Assembly (NCBI GenBank): GCA_964390695.1
Contig: CAYMKI010000062.1
Span: 1-16,587, forward strand
Reading direction: 5' to 3'
Length of the DNA: 16,587 nt
Source of the DNA: CAWACC01 sp964390695
Lineage (GTDB): Bacteria; Chlamydiota; Chlamydiia; Chlamydiales; Parachlamydiaceae
In this document: piece after piece, positions 7,667 through 15,069 of the stretch
Numbering within the stretch: position 1 is the stretch's first letter
How the letters are laid out: each line of letters begins with the position of its first letter
Notes under the pieces: generated by a model
What the model was told of the DNA's origin: nothing
The model's database searches: none
The model's input: only the letters and a program-made list of their open reading frames with translations
Program-made: the position numbers and the translations under genes

Positions 7667-10270
7667 TTATTGTTTCTTTTTACTCAGTCGCGCTCGAAGC
7701 GCTTGTTTAATTTTATCTTCGTTATTATCAATAAGAGTCTTTAACTGAGTGACATTCTGATCTAAAGAAGCTCGTTCTGCATTGAGATCTTTATATACAG
7801 CGGCCTTGACTTGAGTGGCAGTATCCAGAACTTTTGAAACCGCTTTTACTTCCACAAAAGCCTTTCCAACATCTTCGTATGCCGATATTACTTCAACAGG
7901 GGGAATGGCTGCTTTGGGGTGGGCTCTAGGACTCAAGCGCATGATACTGTTAAAATCTCTTTGATCAAATTTGGCTTTGAGATAGGCTGGAAAGTCCACA
8001 TAATGCTTGCAGTGTATTCGGTTTTCGCGTATGTGCTCCCAGTCTTTCAGTAAATCCTGGTGGTATTCTTCTAATGTTTTGAAAGGTTCAATAAACCAAT
8101 TCACTTTTGCGCATCCATAAAGTGCCGTTAGGTTGTTCGTGTATTTCTTCATGATTCTGGTTTTCTCTTGCGGACTTAATACCCGAGGTTGGGGCGCTGA
8201 CCTCTTCTTTTTCCTCTTTTTCAATCCAATCGCGCGCAAAAATCCCTTTACTGTTTCAACAGGTGCTTTAATTACCGATTTACAAAGGAATATGGCGGTT
8301 TTTCTCGGATCCCGGATCAAAGCAACGCTCATTTTTGCTGCAGTCTTTACTGTTGTAATAGGGGCTTTCAGGGTGGCTTTGGCCATATGCTTCGGGTCTC
8401 GCATAAATTCGATGGCCCATGTCACGCTCTCAATTACTGAGAGTATAGATCCGCAAACGCCCACAGCGCCCATGAATGTAGGGTTATTTAAAAAGAGTTT
8501 ACCGCCTTTTAGAATGTTTTGAGGGCCCTGCAGTAGAATTTTGATCTTTGTTCCAGGTGTATTTAATATTTGCGAGACGAGTTTGATAGGACCTTGTGCT
8601 GGATTTTTAGCAAAGACCACCATGGTGTCATGCAATTTGCGGAATTCCTCTATGGCGGGTTTTATACCTGTCATTTGTCCTGAAAAGTCAATTAGGTTCT
8701 CTCGGATTGCTCCTAATTGTTTGTCGAGGTCCGATGGCGTTTGTTGCATAGTAACTTTAGGGGGGACGACAACAGGAATATAGTCGGATGCTTTTACCGG
8801 TGATATTAAAGAAATATTAAACTGATCTTGCGAGTTGTAACTTCCGGTAGTTAGTACATGCATCGTTTCGGTGGCGGCAAAAGGTGAGGTCAATTTAACA
8901 AATTTAAAGGCTGTTGCACTTGTACCTGCAGCCCATATTGGGTGCTTTATACAGTCTGCTGGATTTGTAAGTGAGCATGTGGTTTTGATCCAAGATTCGT
9001 TAAAATCTTTAAATCTCATTTGATATCCACCGCCGGGGCGAATTTCCATGTGCCCGTATTCTCCCATAGCCATTTGGGGTTTTGCCCGTCCATGAAGTAC
9101 TTGTATTTGTGTACCTCGAGGTATTCTTGCAACTGTAACATGTGATTTCTCTCCAAAAGAGTCAAGCAATGCTAAACGGTCCTTTACCTTATTTAAAGTA
9201 TTACAACTATTCGCGACGTGTGTAGATGTCCACCAACTCCAAGAATGATTGGCAAAGGCATTTGCGTCATGATAACGAACGACTACAAGATCTCTATTTA
9301 GAGTGCCTATGAATTCACTATACCTGCTAAATTCAGCTTTAGATTTTAAATATCCTTTTTCAAGGTCAATTCTTGGCTTGAAGCGAGACACTAAATTAGC
9401 AACAACTGAACCACTTGAGTTGGCTGCTAAAGGTGCGGTCAGCTCAAATACGGGAAGTGGCCAACGCGCTCCTGAAACTCCCAAAGGGTGTTGTATTTTA
9501 TGCCAACCTTTAAATTCATAATGATTTTTAACAAATGCGAGAAATTTGGGGTTCTCGGGTTGGAACTGTAGAAAAATTCTATCCGATCCCATTTGCTTAG
9601 CTAGGCTAATAATCTCGGCCATGGCTGCTTTTGAGGTGGCATAAGGGGATTGGATTTTGTTCAAAGGGGTTAAAATCATATGATTAGAGACTTTTCCCTT
9701 TTGAATGTAATCTAGATAAAATAGAACAGAATTTTGTGATCCCTTTGCATAATGATAATCAATGAATCCCTCGCCGGGTTTATTTATTGCAAAACGGTGG
9801 TCAGGAATATATTCACTCCAACTGCCAGGCTTAAAACGAATATTTTCAATAGCTGGAAACCCTGTTTGACTTCTTTTAATGTATGCTGAAAACCTCATAA
9901 CGTTCTTTGCGGCAGCTTTGGCGAAAGAACCTATTCCCGCAGTACCCCCAGCCAGTACAAGCTCCTCGACGCTATCAAGAAAATAGGAGGTTCTGCTTTC
10001 TGGGATGTCGAGCTTTTTAAAATCATTAATGATAGATAGGCGAGTGGCATTCCAACCTTTTCCTATGGTTGAGTTTTTCCAGCTCTCATCGATCATGCGA
10101 CCGACTTTTCCGATGGTTTCTTGAGCTACAGGGTGGGAACTGGCAGCCAAATGAACGAGACCTCCTACAACGACATTAAGGGCTCGGAATGGCATACTTG
10201 CCACATTTACGGCAGTCATACCGGATTCAGTTTGATTTTTTAATTGTAAGCGCAAGTCATTAATATTCAT
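7667..10270 (-). CDS. Large multidomain effector-like protein with polymorphic-toxin/ADP-ribosyltransferase-like segment
   Basis: An 867-residue protein without a recognised full-length family. Residues about 165-275 resemble a GNAT acetyltransferase core (helix AMAEIISLAKQMG, strand RIFLQFQPEN, then a YEFKGW-like end). Residues about 328-420 resemble a toxin domain of the TNT/ADP-ribosyltransferase type: VVRYHDANA (328-336), WWTST (346-350), IPRGTQIQ (383-390), GRAKPQ (394-399) and PGGGYQ (412-417). Candidate active residues are Arg332 and Gln417. A hydrophobic helix spans about 598-622. Two related repeats contain KAPITTVK (635-642) and KAPVETVK (668-675). A basic KKRKKKR cluster (684-690) resembles a nuclear localisation signal. 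The C-terminus (about 800-860) is helical or coiled. No strong Shine-Dalgarno precedes the ATG. It is the first gene of the deubiquitinase operon. The gene call is firm; the domain readings are tentative. Confidence 0.7.
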   Translation of the reverse strand: MNINDLRLQLKNQTESGMTAVNVASMPFRALNVVVGGLVHLAASSHPVAQETIGKVGRMIDESWKNSTIGKGWNATRLSIINDFKKLDIPESRTSYFLDSVEELVLAGGTAGIGSFAKAAAKNVMRFSAYIKRSQTGFPAIENIRFKPGSWSEYIPDHRFAINKPGEGFIDYHYAKGSQNSVLFYLDYIQKGKVSNHMILTPLNKIQSPYATSKAAMAEIISLAKQMGSDRIFLQFQPENPKFLAFVKNHYEFKGWHKIQHPLGVSGARWPLPVFELTAPLAANSSGSVVANLVSRFKPRIDLEKGYLKSKAEFSRYSEFIGTLNRDLVVVRYHDANAFANHSWSWWTSTHVANSCNTLNKVKDRLALLDSFGEKSHVTVARIPRGTQIQVLHGRAKPQMAMGEYGHMEIRPGGGYQMRFKDFNESWIKTTCSLTNPADCIKHPIWAAGTSATAFKFVKLTSPFAATETMHVLTTGSYNSQDQFNISLISPVKASDYIPVVVPPKVTMQQTPSDLDKQLGAIRENLIDFSGQMTGIKPAIEEFRKLHDTMVVFAKNPAQGPIKLVSQILNTPGTKIKILLQGPQNILKGGKLFLNNPTFMGAVGVCGSILSVIESVTWAIEFMRDPKHMAKATLKAPITTVKTAAKMSVALIRDPRKTAIFLCKSVIKAPVETVKGFLRAIGLKKRKKKRSAPQPRVLSPQEKTRIMKKYTNNLTALYGCAKVNWFIEPFKTLEEYHQDLLKDWEHIRENRIHCKHYVDFPAYLKAKFDQRDFNSIMRLSPRAHPKAAIPPVEVISAYEDVGKAFVEVKAVSKVLDTATQVKAAVYKDLNAERASLDQNVTQLKTLIDNNEDKIKQALRARLSKKKQ

Positions 10271-10315
10271 GTGTGAACTCGATTAAACCATGTGTTTTAA
10301 AGTGCATCACCAAAA

Positions 10316-10321
10316 ATTATA
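10316..10321 (-). promoter_or_regulatory. Candidate -10 box for the three-gene accessory operon
   Basis: A perfect TATAAT on the minus strand lies 46 bases upstream of the ATG at 10270. No convincing -35 box is found at the usual distance, so an activator may be needed. The box sits inside a TCACC...GGTGA inverted pair (10307-10311 and 10328-10332), which could be an operator. Confidence 0.35.
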
Positions 10322-10465
10322 AACCGAGGTGACTCTTCACGGTCTCACTGTGGTGTACCAAGTTACACACTTTGAACCGTGGTGATTAGTTGCGAAAGCC
10401 AGCGGAGTTGTTGACAGAATATAATATCGGAAGCTTTGTTTTTTGCAAAGCAAAAAATCTATAAA

Positions 10466-10582
10466 GGGTGTTGCAAAAACTCAAACTTTTTAGTGTTCTA
10501 CAAGGTCTGTAAATTAATGAATTACAAAGCCTCTCTGAATGCTCTGTGGTTCAATCTTAATTTTCAGAGTTTTGCAGCTTCC
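10466..10582. repeat. IS-end-like inverted repeat, probable insertion-sequence remnant or MITE
   Basis: The left side reads GGGTGTTGCAAAAACTC (10466-10482). The right side carries an inverted counterpart GAGTTTTGCAGC (10567-10578) followed by TTCCCC. The match is 12 bases with one substitution and one indel. The 84 bases between hold no gene. Many insertion sequences end in a very similar GGGTGTTGCAAAAC motif, so this is best read as a decayed or non-autonomous element. Boundaries are approximate and no target-site duplication is certain. Confidence 0.4.
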
Positions 10583-10752
10583 CCTTCAGTTTGAAGTTTA
10601 AAAAAATCTGTATTTAACGCTTCGGCTTTTGAACGGGGAATAGTAAACATAAAACCTGTATAAAACATTTAAATTTAAGATGCTAAATATAAACATTTTT
10701 AATGTACACATGTTTAAAATTTGCTGCACTTATTTTTTAGAGTTTATCAATA

Positions 10753-10782
10753 TTTACTTGTAATTTCGATTTATTGTATAAT
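10753..10782 (+). promoter_or_regulatory. Candidate promoter of the 459-aa gene
   Basis: TTTACT (10753-10758, four of six consensus matches) and TATAAT (10777-10782, perfect) are 18 bases apart, about 54 bases before the ATG. The surrounding DNA is extremely AT-rich, so chance matches are easy. Confidence 0.35.
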
Positions 10783-10835
10783 AATTATTAAATAATAAAT
10801 AACTGTCAATTTTAATATTTAATATAGGTTAATTT

Positions 10836-12215
10836 ATGGATCCAACGATTAGATATAATAATAAAACAAGTAGTTTAAATGAAGCCGATTTACAAAGTTT
10901 AAACTATCTTTCTAAAATAAAAACTGGAGAAGTGGTCGATATTTATGACAATGGTACCATTTCAAAACCTTATGATAGCAAAACCTGGGGATCAACCCTA
11001 TGGCGAAGCGGCAGATATGCAGCGGGTGTGAGTCAAAACAGAGACGATATCCCAAAAATTAAACTATTGATGCAACGGGCTATTACGGACTATTTAAGAA
11101 CTAAAGATGAATCTCTTAGGAAGTCAATGCAAGATTCTTTGCAGGGATTAAGCCATCTCAAAGTACACTATGAAAATAAAAAAATTGATAATGCGTGCAG
11201 TCAAATACAGGACATTATTAATTTCGTAAATGATTTTTTAACAACTGAAGTTTCATTTCCCGAAACAAAGTTAGACAATAAGCGCTATCATGAGTTGGCT
11301 CAGTTAGAAGCTTCTAAAATCGTGATCAGGGCGGATGGCAGAGAAGAGGGGGTAGTGGATGCCTATGAAGGAGTACGCTATTTTATAGATCGCATCAGAT
11401 TATTTTTATCCGTCGGAGAAGGTTTAAGTGAAAATGAACGCGCATTTTTGTTGAAAATCCAAACTACCCTAGACAATGCGGGCGTTTGGGGCATCAAAGG
11501 CTTTTCCTTCTTGGAAGAATGTGCAGAGAAGGGGAGAGTGTTAAAGTCAAAGAACCCAGACCTTGACGTGATGAAACTTTTTGATATGGCCCAAGATGAA
11601 GTTATCTCTGAAAAAGTAGCTAAGCTCTTAGACACGCTGGATACCATGAACCCTTTGGATGCGGAACAAATAGGCATTCCCATCCCAATGGGTTTTAAAT
11701 GGAATGAACAGAATGGAAGTAGGAGTGGTCATGCATTTTTTCTATGTTTGTGCAAAAACAAGGACGGATTGTATACCGCAGCACAAGTTAACGCCGGAGG
11801 GTTGACTTTGGCCGATATCACCCAAGTTAAATGGCATTTGAATTTTAACGTTCCCTGTACCCTTTGGTTTCCGCCTGTGGTTGAATTTCCTGCTCTCACT
11901 AAAAGCGAAGCGTTGGAGTTTTTGAAGACAGCGGTCAAGAATAGCGACATTGAATTTAAATCTTATGATAATGCCAAAGAGAGATATAATAAAATTTTCG
12001 AACCCATAAATGCCAAGGTCAGTGTCAAAAGAATTCCCGAGCGACGATCGCAAGTTATAGGTAACTGCGGCGTGAGGAGTTTGAAAGAGCTTTTAATCTA
12101 CATGTTTCAAAAAGCTGGCCAGGTAGAATTGGCTAATAAATTTCTGCTATTCGGCATCGATAGAGGAGGCAGTCTCGCTTCCTTTGACCCTGTGCAGCCG
12201 CTTAAATCCGACTAA
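10836..12215 (+). CDS. Unrecognised 459-aa protein with cysteine-protease-like signature
   Basis: I do not recognise a named family. No signal peptide or membrane helix is seen; the N-terminal 270 residues are mainly helical. The C-terminal part carries an ordered set of protease-like residues: SGHAFFLCL with His299, QVNAGG with Asn319, then QVIGNCGVRSLKELL with Gln406 and Cys411. The order His, Asn/Asp, Gln, Cys, with Gln five residues before Cys and Cys near the C-terminus, is that of CE-clan proteases (Ulp1, YopJ, chlamydial ChlaDub). The gap from Asn319 to Cys411 is longer than usual, so this is a hypothesis. AGG lies 7 bases before the ATG. The gene is divergent from the deubiquitinase operon and overlaps the end of recR by 4 bases. 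It may be a second ubiquitin- or SUMO-directed effector. Confidence 0.72.
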   Translation: MDPTIRYNNKTSSLNEADLQSLNYLSKIKTGEVVDIYDNGTISKPYDSKTWGSTLWRSGRYAAGVSQNRDDIPKIKLLMQRAITDYLRTKDESLRKSMQDSLQGLSHLKVHYENKKIDNACSQIQDIINFVNDFLTTEVSFPETKLDNKRYHELAQLEASKIVIRADGREEGVVDAYEGVRYFIDRIRLFLSVGEGLSENERAFLLKIQTTLDNAGVWGIKGFSFLEECAEKGRVLKSKNPDLDVMKLFDMAQDEVISEKVAKLLDTLDTMNPLDAEQIGIPIPMGFKWNEQNGSRSGHAFFLCLCKNKDGLYTAAQVNAGGLTLADITQVKWHLNFNVPCTLWFPPVVEFPALTKSEALEFLKTAVKNSDIEFKSYDNAKERYNKIFEPINAKVSVKRIPERRSQVIGNCGVRSLKELLIYMFQKAGQVELANKFLLFGIDRGGSLASFDPVQPLKSD

Positions 12216-12808
12216 AAATGGCTTCGTCCGAGCAAAGCCCGGGCTAAAGTGCCGCCGTCCACATAATCCAGGGAGCTGCCCATCGGCAAGCCAAACGCTA
12301 GGCGCGAGATGGGTATGCCTAAAGAGGCGAGTTCCTTCTTCAGATAAAAGGCCGTGGCGTCGCCTTCCAGGGTGGAATCGAGGGCGACCAAAATTTCCTG
12401 GACCTGATGGGTTTGGATCCGGTCTTTTAAATTGTGCAATTTCAGTTGTTCAGGTCCTATGCCTGAAAGCGGGGACAGCAGGCCGCCTAGGTTGTGATAA
12501 AGGCCTTTGTATTCGCGGGTTTCTTCGATGGCAAAGGCATCGCGGGCCGAGGCGACGATGCAGAGGGATTTGAGTGAGCGCTTGCTGCTATCGCAAAAAG
12601 GACAGTGTTCTGGGGTGACCAGGCAGTGGCAGCTTTTGCAGTGGGCTAAATTATCCGGCAGGGTTTGAATCAGGTGTGCCAGTTCTTGCAGATGTTCCAC
12701 TTTCCAGTTCAGCATCTGGAAAGCGAAGCGTTCTGCGCTTTTATTGCCCACTCCGGGCAGTTTTTTTAGGGTGTTAATCAGTTTAGATAGATGCAGGGGA
12801 TAATGCAT
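12212..12808 (-). CDS. recR: Recombination mediator protein RecR
   Basis: A 198-residue protein of normal RecR length. A helix-hairpin-helix lies at about 14-34 (LPGVGNKSAERFAF). A zinc finger uses Cys57, Cys60, Cys69 and Cys72. The Toprim domain (about 80-175) includes ALDSTLEGDATA, and the conserved C-terminal FGLPMGSSLDYVDGGTLARAL follows. RecR acts with RecO (and RecF) to load RecA onto single-stranded DNA in gap repair. GAGGT lies about 10 bases before the ATG. It is read towards, and overlaps by 4 bases, the 459-aa gene, with no terminator between them. Confidence 0.96.
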   Translation of the reverse strand: MHYPLHLSKLINTLKKLPGVGNKSAERFAFQMLNWKVEHLQELAHLIQTLPDNLAHCKSCHCLVTPEHCPFCDSSKRSLKSLCIVASARDAFAIEETREYKGLYHNLGGLLSPLSGIGPEQLKLHNLKDRIQTHQVQEILVALDSTLEGDATAFYLKKELASLGIPISRLAFGLPMGSSLDYVDGGTLARALLGRSHF

Positions 12809-13119
12809 AGATTATTTGACCTCTAAAGATATGTAAAGTATCAAAATAGCATAATTATAATAATAAAAAAACACAAAATTCTCCTTTATTAATTTGTTCT
12901 TGATTTGGTAGAATGGAAATTTAAATTTGTTAACTCGATGTTTGACAGTTGTGTAGCAATTGCCGCAAAAAAATCACGAGCCCCAAAATGGGGCGAAAGA
13001 TGGTAGCCCAGGGGAAGGCGGCCCCGAAGGGGCAACGCGCCCCTGGGTAAAAGATAAATTAGCGGGAATTGCTGACAGTAGTGTTTGATTTCACGACCTG
13101 AATACCTATGGGGAGTCTT
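12809..13119. other. Divergent intergenic region between recR and fabH
   Basis: No gene is seen here. An AT-rich half next to recR (12809-12930) must hold its promoter, although no well-spaced box pair stands out. For fabH a weak pair, TTGATT (12900-12905) and TAAATT (12922-12927), is 16 bases apart. The remainder is occupied by the GC-rich repeat element described separately, which therefore lies between that promoter candidate and the fabH start. Confidence 0.5.
12955..13073. repeat. 119-bp MITE/REP-like element with terminal inverted repeats and internal hairpins
   Basis: The ends AGCAATTGCCGC (12955-12966) and GCGGGAATTGCT (13062-13073) are inverted copies with one mismatch in 12. They are flanked by near-identical direct repeats TGACAGTTGTGT (12943-12954) and TGACAGTAGTGT (13073-13084). 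Inside are a hairpin GCCCC/GGGGC (12980-12994) and a nested one: outer arms CCCAGGGG (13007-13014) and CCCCTGGG (13040-13047), inner GCCCC-GAA-GGGGC (13021-13033). The GC-rich core contrasts with the AT-rich surroundings. The layout suggests a small mobile or REP-type element; an RNA structure in the fabH leader is an alternative. Confidence 0.6.
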
Positions 13120-14115
13120 GTGAGAAAAGCATATATAAATGGCACTGGTTCTTACTTACCTGAAAAAATTTTAAGTAATGCCGAGCTAGAAAAAAGCATA
13201 GATACTTCCGACGAATGGATTGTTACCCGCACGGGAATTAAAGAACGGCGGATTGCTGCTAAGGATGAGTTTGCATCGACGATGGGATTAGCTGCTGCGG
13301 TCGAGGCTTTAAAGTCGGCAGACTTGCCGCCGGAAAAAGTAGATTTGATCTTGGTGGCAACGATGACGCCTGACTATATTTCGCCGAGCACTGCGGCGTT
13401 GATTCAGCATTTACTGGGCGCAAAATCTGCTGCTGCATTTGATATCCAGGCGGCTTGTTCAGGGTTTTTATATGCCCTATCTATGGCAAAAGCCTATGTA
13501 GAAGCGGGCATGTATGAGAACGTTGTGGTCATCGCCTCCGAGAAGATGAGCGCTTTTATCGACTATCAAGACCGCAACACGTGCGTGCTATTCGGTGATG
13601 GGGCATCGGCTGCGGTAGTTAGCAGCCATCCTCGAGGCTTGGCCATCGACTATGTATATTTAGGCGCCAACGGGGAGTTTGCGGATCTTATCATCATACC
13701 CGGAGGCGGGGCGCGAGAGCCTGCCTCGCAGGAATCGCTGGGGAAAGGTTTGCATTATTTCAAAATGTCGGGCAAGGAAGTATTCAAGCAAGCTGTCAGG
13801 ACCCTCGATGCGGCGGCAGAAAATTGCCTGGAGCATGAAAAATTGTCCATGGGAGATATCAGCTGGATCGTACCGCATCAAGCTAATATCCGCATTATTG
13901 AAGCCATGGCCAAAAGTCTTAATTTTCCATTAGAACGCATATATAAAACTATCCACAAATATGGAAATACTTCAGCATCCACCATTCCCATAGCTTTGGA
14001 CGAATTGCTTAAAGAGCAAAGCATAGCGGCAGGGGAGCATCTTCTATTGTTGACCGTCGGCGGCGGATTAACATGGGGAGGAGCTATTTTAACTCAAACT
14101 GAAAGAGGTATCTAA
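13120..14115 (+). CDS. fabH: Beta-ketoacyl-ACP synthase III (FabH)
   Basis: FabH condenses an acyl-CoA primer with malonyl-ACP to start fatty-acid chains. I prefer the GTG start at 13120 (331 residues, MRKAYINGTGSYLPE) because GGGGAG lies 4 bases upstream and family members begin this way. The ATG at 13108 has no ribosome-binding site. In GTG numbering the catalytic triad is Cys113 (AACSGF), His253 (VPHQAN) and Asn283 (YGNTSAS). DRNTCVLFGDGA and the terminal VGGGLTWGGAIL are also conserved. It is the first gene of the fab cluster; its stop overlaps the fabD start (TAATG). Confidence 0.96.
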   Translation: MRKAYINGTGSYLPEKILSNAELEKSIDTSDEWIVTRTGIKERRIAAKDEFASTMGLAAAVEALKSADLPPEKVDLILVATMTPDYISPSTAALIQHLLGAKSAAAFDIQAACSGFLYALSMAKAYVEAGMYENVVVIASEKMSAFIDYQDRNTCVLFGDGASAAVVSSHPRGLAIDYVYLGANGEFADLIIIPGGGAREPASQESLGKGLHYFKMSGKEVFKQAVRTLDAAAENCLEHEKLSMGDISWIVPHQANIRIIEAMAKSLNFPLERIYKTIHKYGNTSASTIPIALDELLKEQSIAAGEHLLLLTVGGGLTWGGAILTQTERGI

Positions 14116-15059
14116 TGGCGAAATTCAAAAGAATAGCGTTTATTTTTCCCGGTCAAGGAGCGCAATATCCAGGCATGGGAGCCGATTTTGTAGATTCCTT
14201 CGAAGAAGCTCGTTTGACCTTTGAAGAAGCCGATGAAGCCCTATCAAGGAAATTATCATCGATTGTTTTGAAGGGATCTGAAGAAGAATTAACCGAGACC
14301 AAAAACAGCCAGGCGGGCATTTATGTAAACAGTATAGCCATCTTTAGGGTGATAAACAAACTATTCCCAGAGCTAAAGCCCAGTGTATGTGCAGGGTTAA
14401 GCTTGGGCGAGTATACCGCTTTGACGGCTTCCGCAAGGCTACCCTTTGTGGAAGGTGCGCGTTTAGTGCAGCAGCGGGGTTTGTTCATGAATGAAGCTTG
14501 TGAGTCTACACGGGGAACTATGGCGGTGATTTTAGGGTTAGATGCCGAGGCGGTCGAAAGCATGGTCAAAGAGATGAATATGCCCCAAGACCTATGGGCG
14601 GCAAATTATAATTGCCCCGGCCAAGTAGTCATTTCCGGTACTGTCAAAGGCATAGAGATGGGCTCCAAAAAAGCTATCGAAAAAGGAGCTAAGCGCGTGC
14701 TGCCTTTGCAAGTGCACGGAGCCTTTCATAGCGGCTTGATGGAACAGGCTGAGCGGAAGCTTGCCGAATATATACGAAATTCCCGTTTGCAGGACAGCTC
14801 TATCGAATTGGTCATGAATGTCACAGGGGATTTCGTTAAGGATATTGAGGAGATAAAGCATAATCTGATTAAGCAAGTCACCGGATCCGTGCGCTGGGAG
14901 CAGGGGATCAGAAAAATGGCGGCGTCGGGAGTGGACTTATTTGTTGAAATCGGATGCGGAAAAGTGTTGGCCGGCTTCAATAAGAAAATAAATGCAGGCC
15001 AGACTGTCAGCGTGGAAAAAATCTCGGATCTGGAAACTTTAAGCAAAGCCCTATCGTAA
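14115..15059 (+). CDS. fabD: Malonyl-CoA:ACP transacylase (FabD)
   Basis: FabD moves malonyl groups from CoA to ACP. The 314-residue protein has the N-terminal FPGQGAQ (11-17), the nucleophile elbow GLSLG with Ser96 (Leu replaces the His of the common GHSLG form), Arg121 in QQRG and His205 in GAFHSGLM. These correspond to the catalytic Ser-His pair and the substrate-carboxylate Arg. GAGG lies 6 bases before the ATG, which overlaps the fabH stop by one base, so the genes are probably coupled. Confidence 0.96.
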   Translation: MAKFKRIAFIFPGQGAQYPGMGADFVDSFEEARLTFEEADEALSRKLSSIVLKGSEEELTETKNSQAGIYVNSIAIFRVINKLFPELKPSVCAGLSLGEYTALTASARLPFVEGARLVQQRGLFMNEACESTRGTMAVILGLDAEAVESMVKEMNMPQDLWAANYNCPGQVVISGTVKGIEMGSKKAIEKGAKRVLPLQVHGAFHSGLMEQAERKLAEYIRNSRLQDSSIELVMNVTGDFVKDIEEIKHNLIKQVTGSVRWEQGIRKMAASGVDLFVEIGCGKVLAGFNKKINAGQTVSVEKISDLETLSKALS

Positions 15060-15069
15060 GGAGAATTTC

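Larger units (their letters stand above)
10271..10835. other. AT-rich divergent intergenic region (565 bp)
   Basis: No coding frame of note is seen in this stretch between two divergently read effector-like genes. It contains promoter candidates for both sides, a repeated AACCGNGGTGANT motif near the minus-strand gene, overlapping small hairpins at 10433-10457 and an IS-end-like inverted repeat at 10466-10582. The portion nearest the plus-strand gene (about 10640-10835) is very AT-rich. Confidence 0.7.

Noticed and set aside
10433..10457. Hairpin with T and A runs (GCTTTG/CAAAGC overlapping TTTTTTGC/GCAAAAAA) as an intrinsic terminator
   Set aside because: No gene ends nearby on either strand; both neighbouring genes read away from it.
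11731..12070. Assigning the 459-aa protein firmly to the YopJ acetyltransferase family
   Set aside because: The His to Cys distance is too long and the hallmark sequences around the YopJ His and Cys are absent; only a loose CE-clan-like order is kept.
12184..12573. Plus-strand frame of 129 codons antisense to recR
   Set aside because: Pro/Arg/Gly-rich shadow of a well-conserved gene, without a start signal.
12942..12947. Perfect TTGACA upstream of fabH as a -35 box
   Set aside because: No -10-like hexamer lies 16-18 bases downstream; the bases belong to the flanking direct repeat of the 119-bp element.
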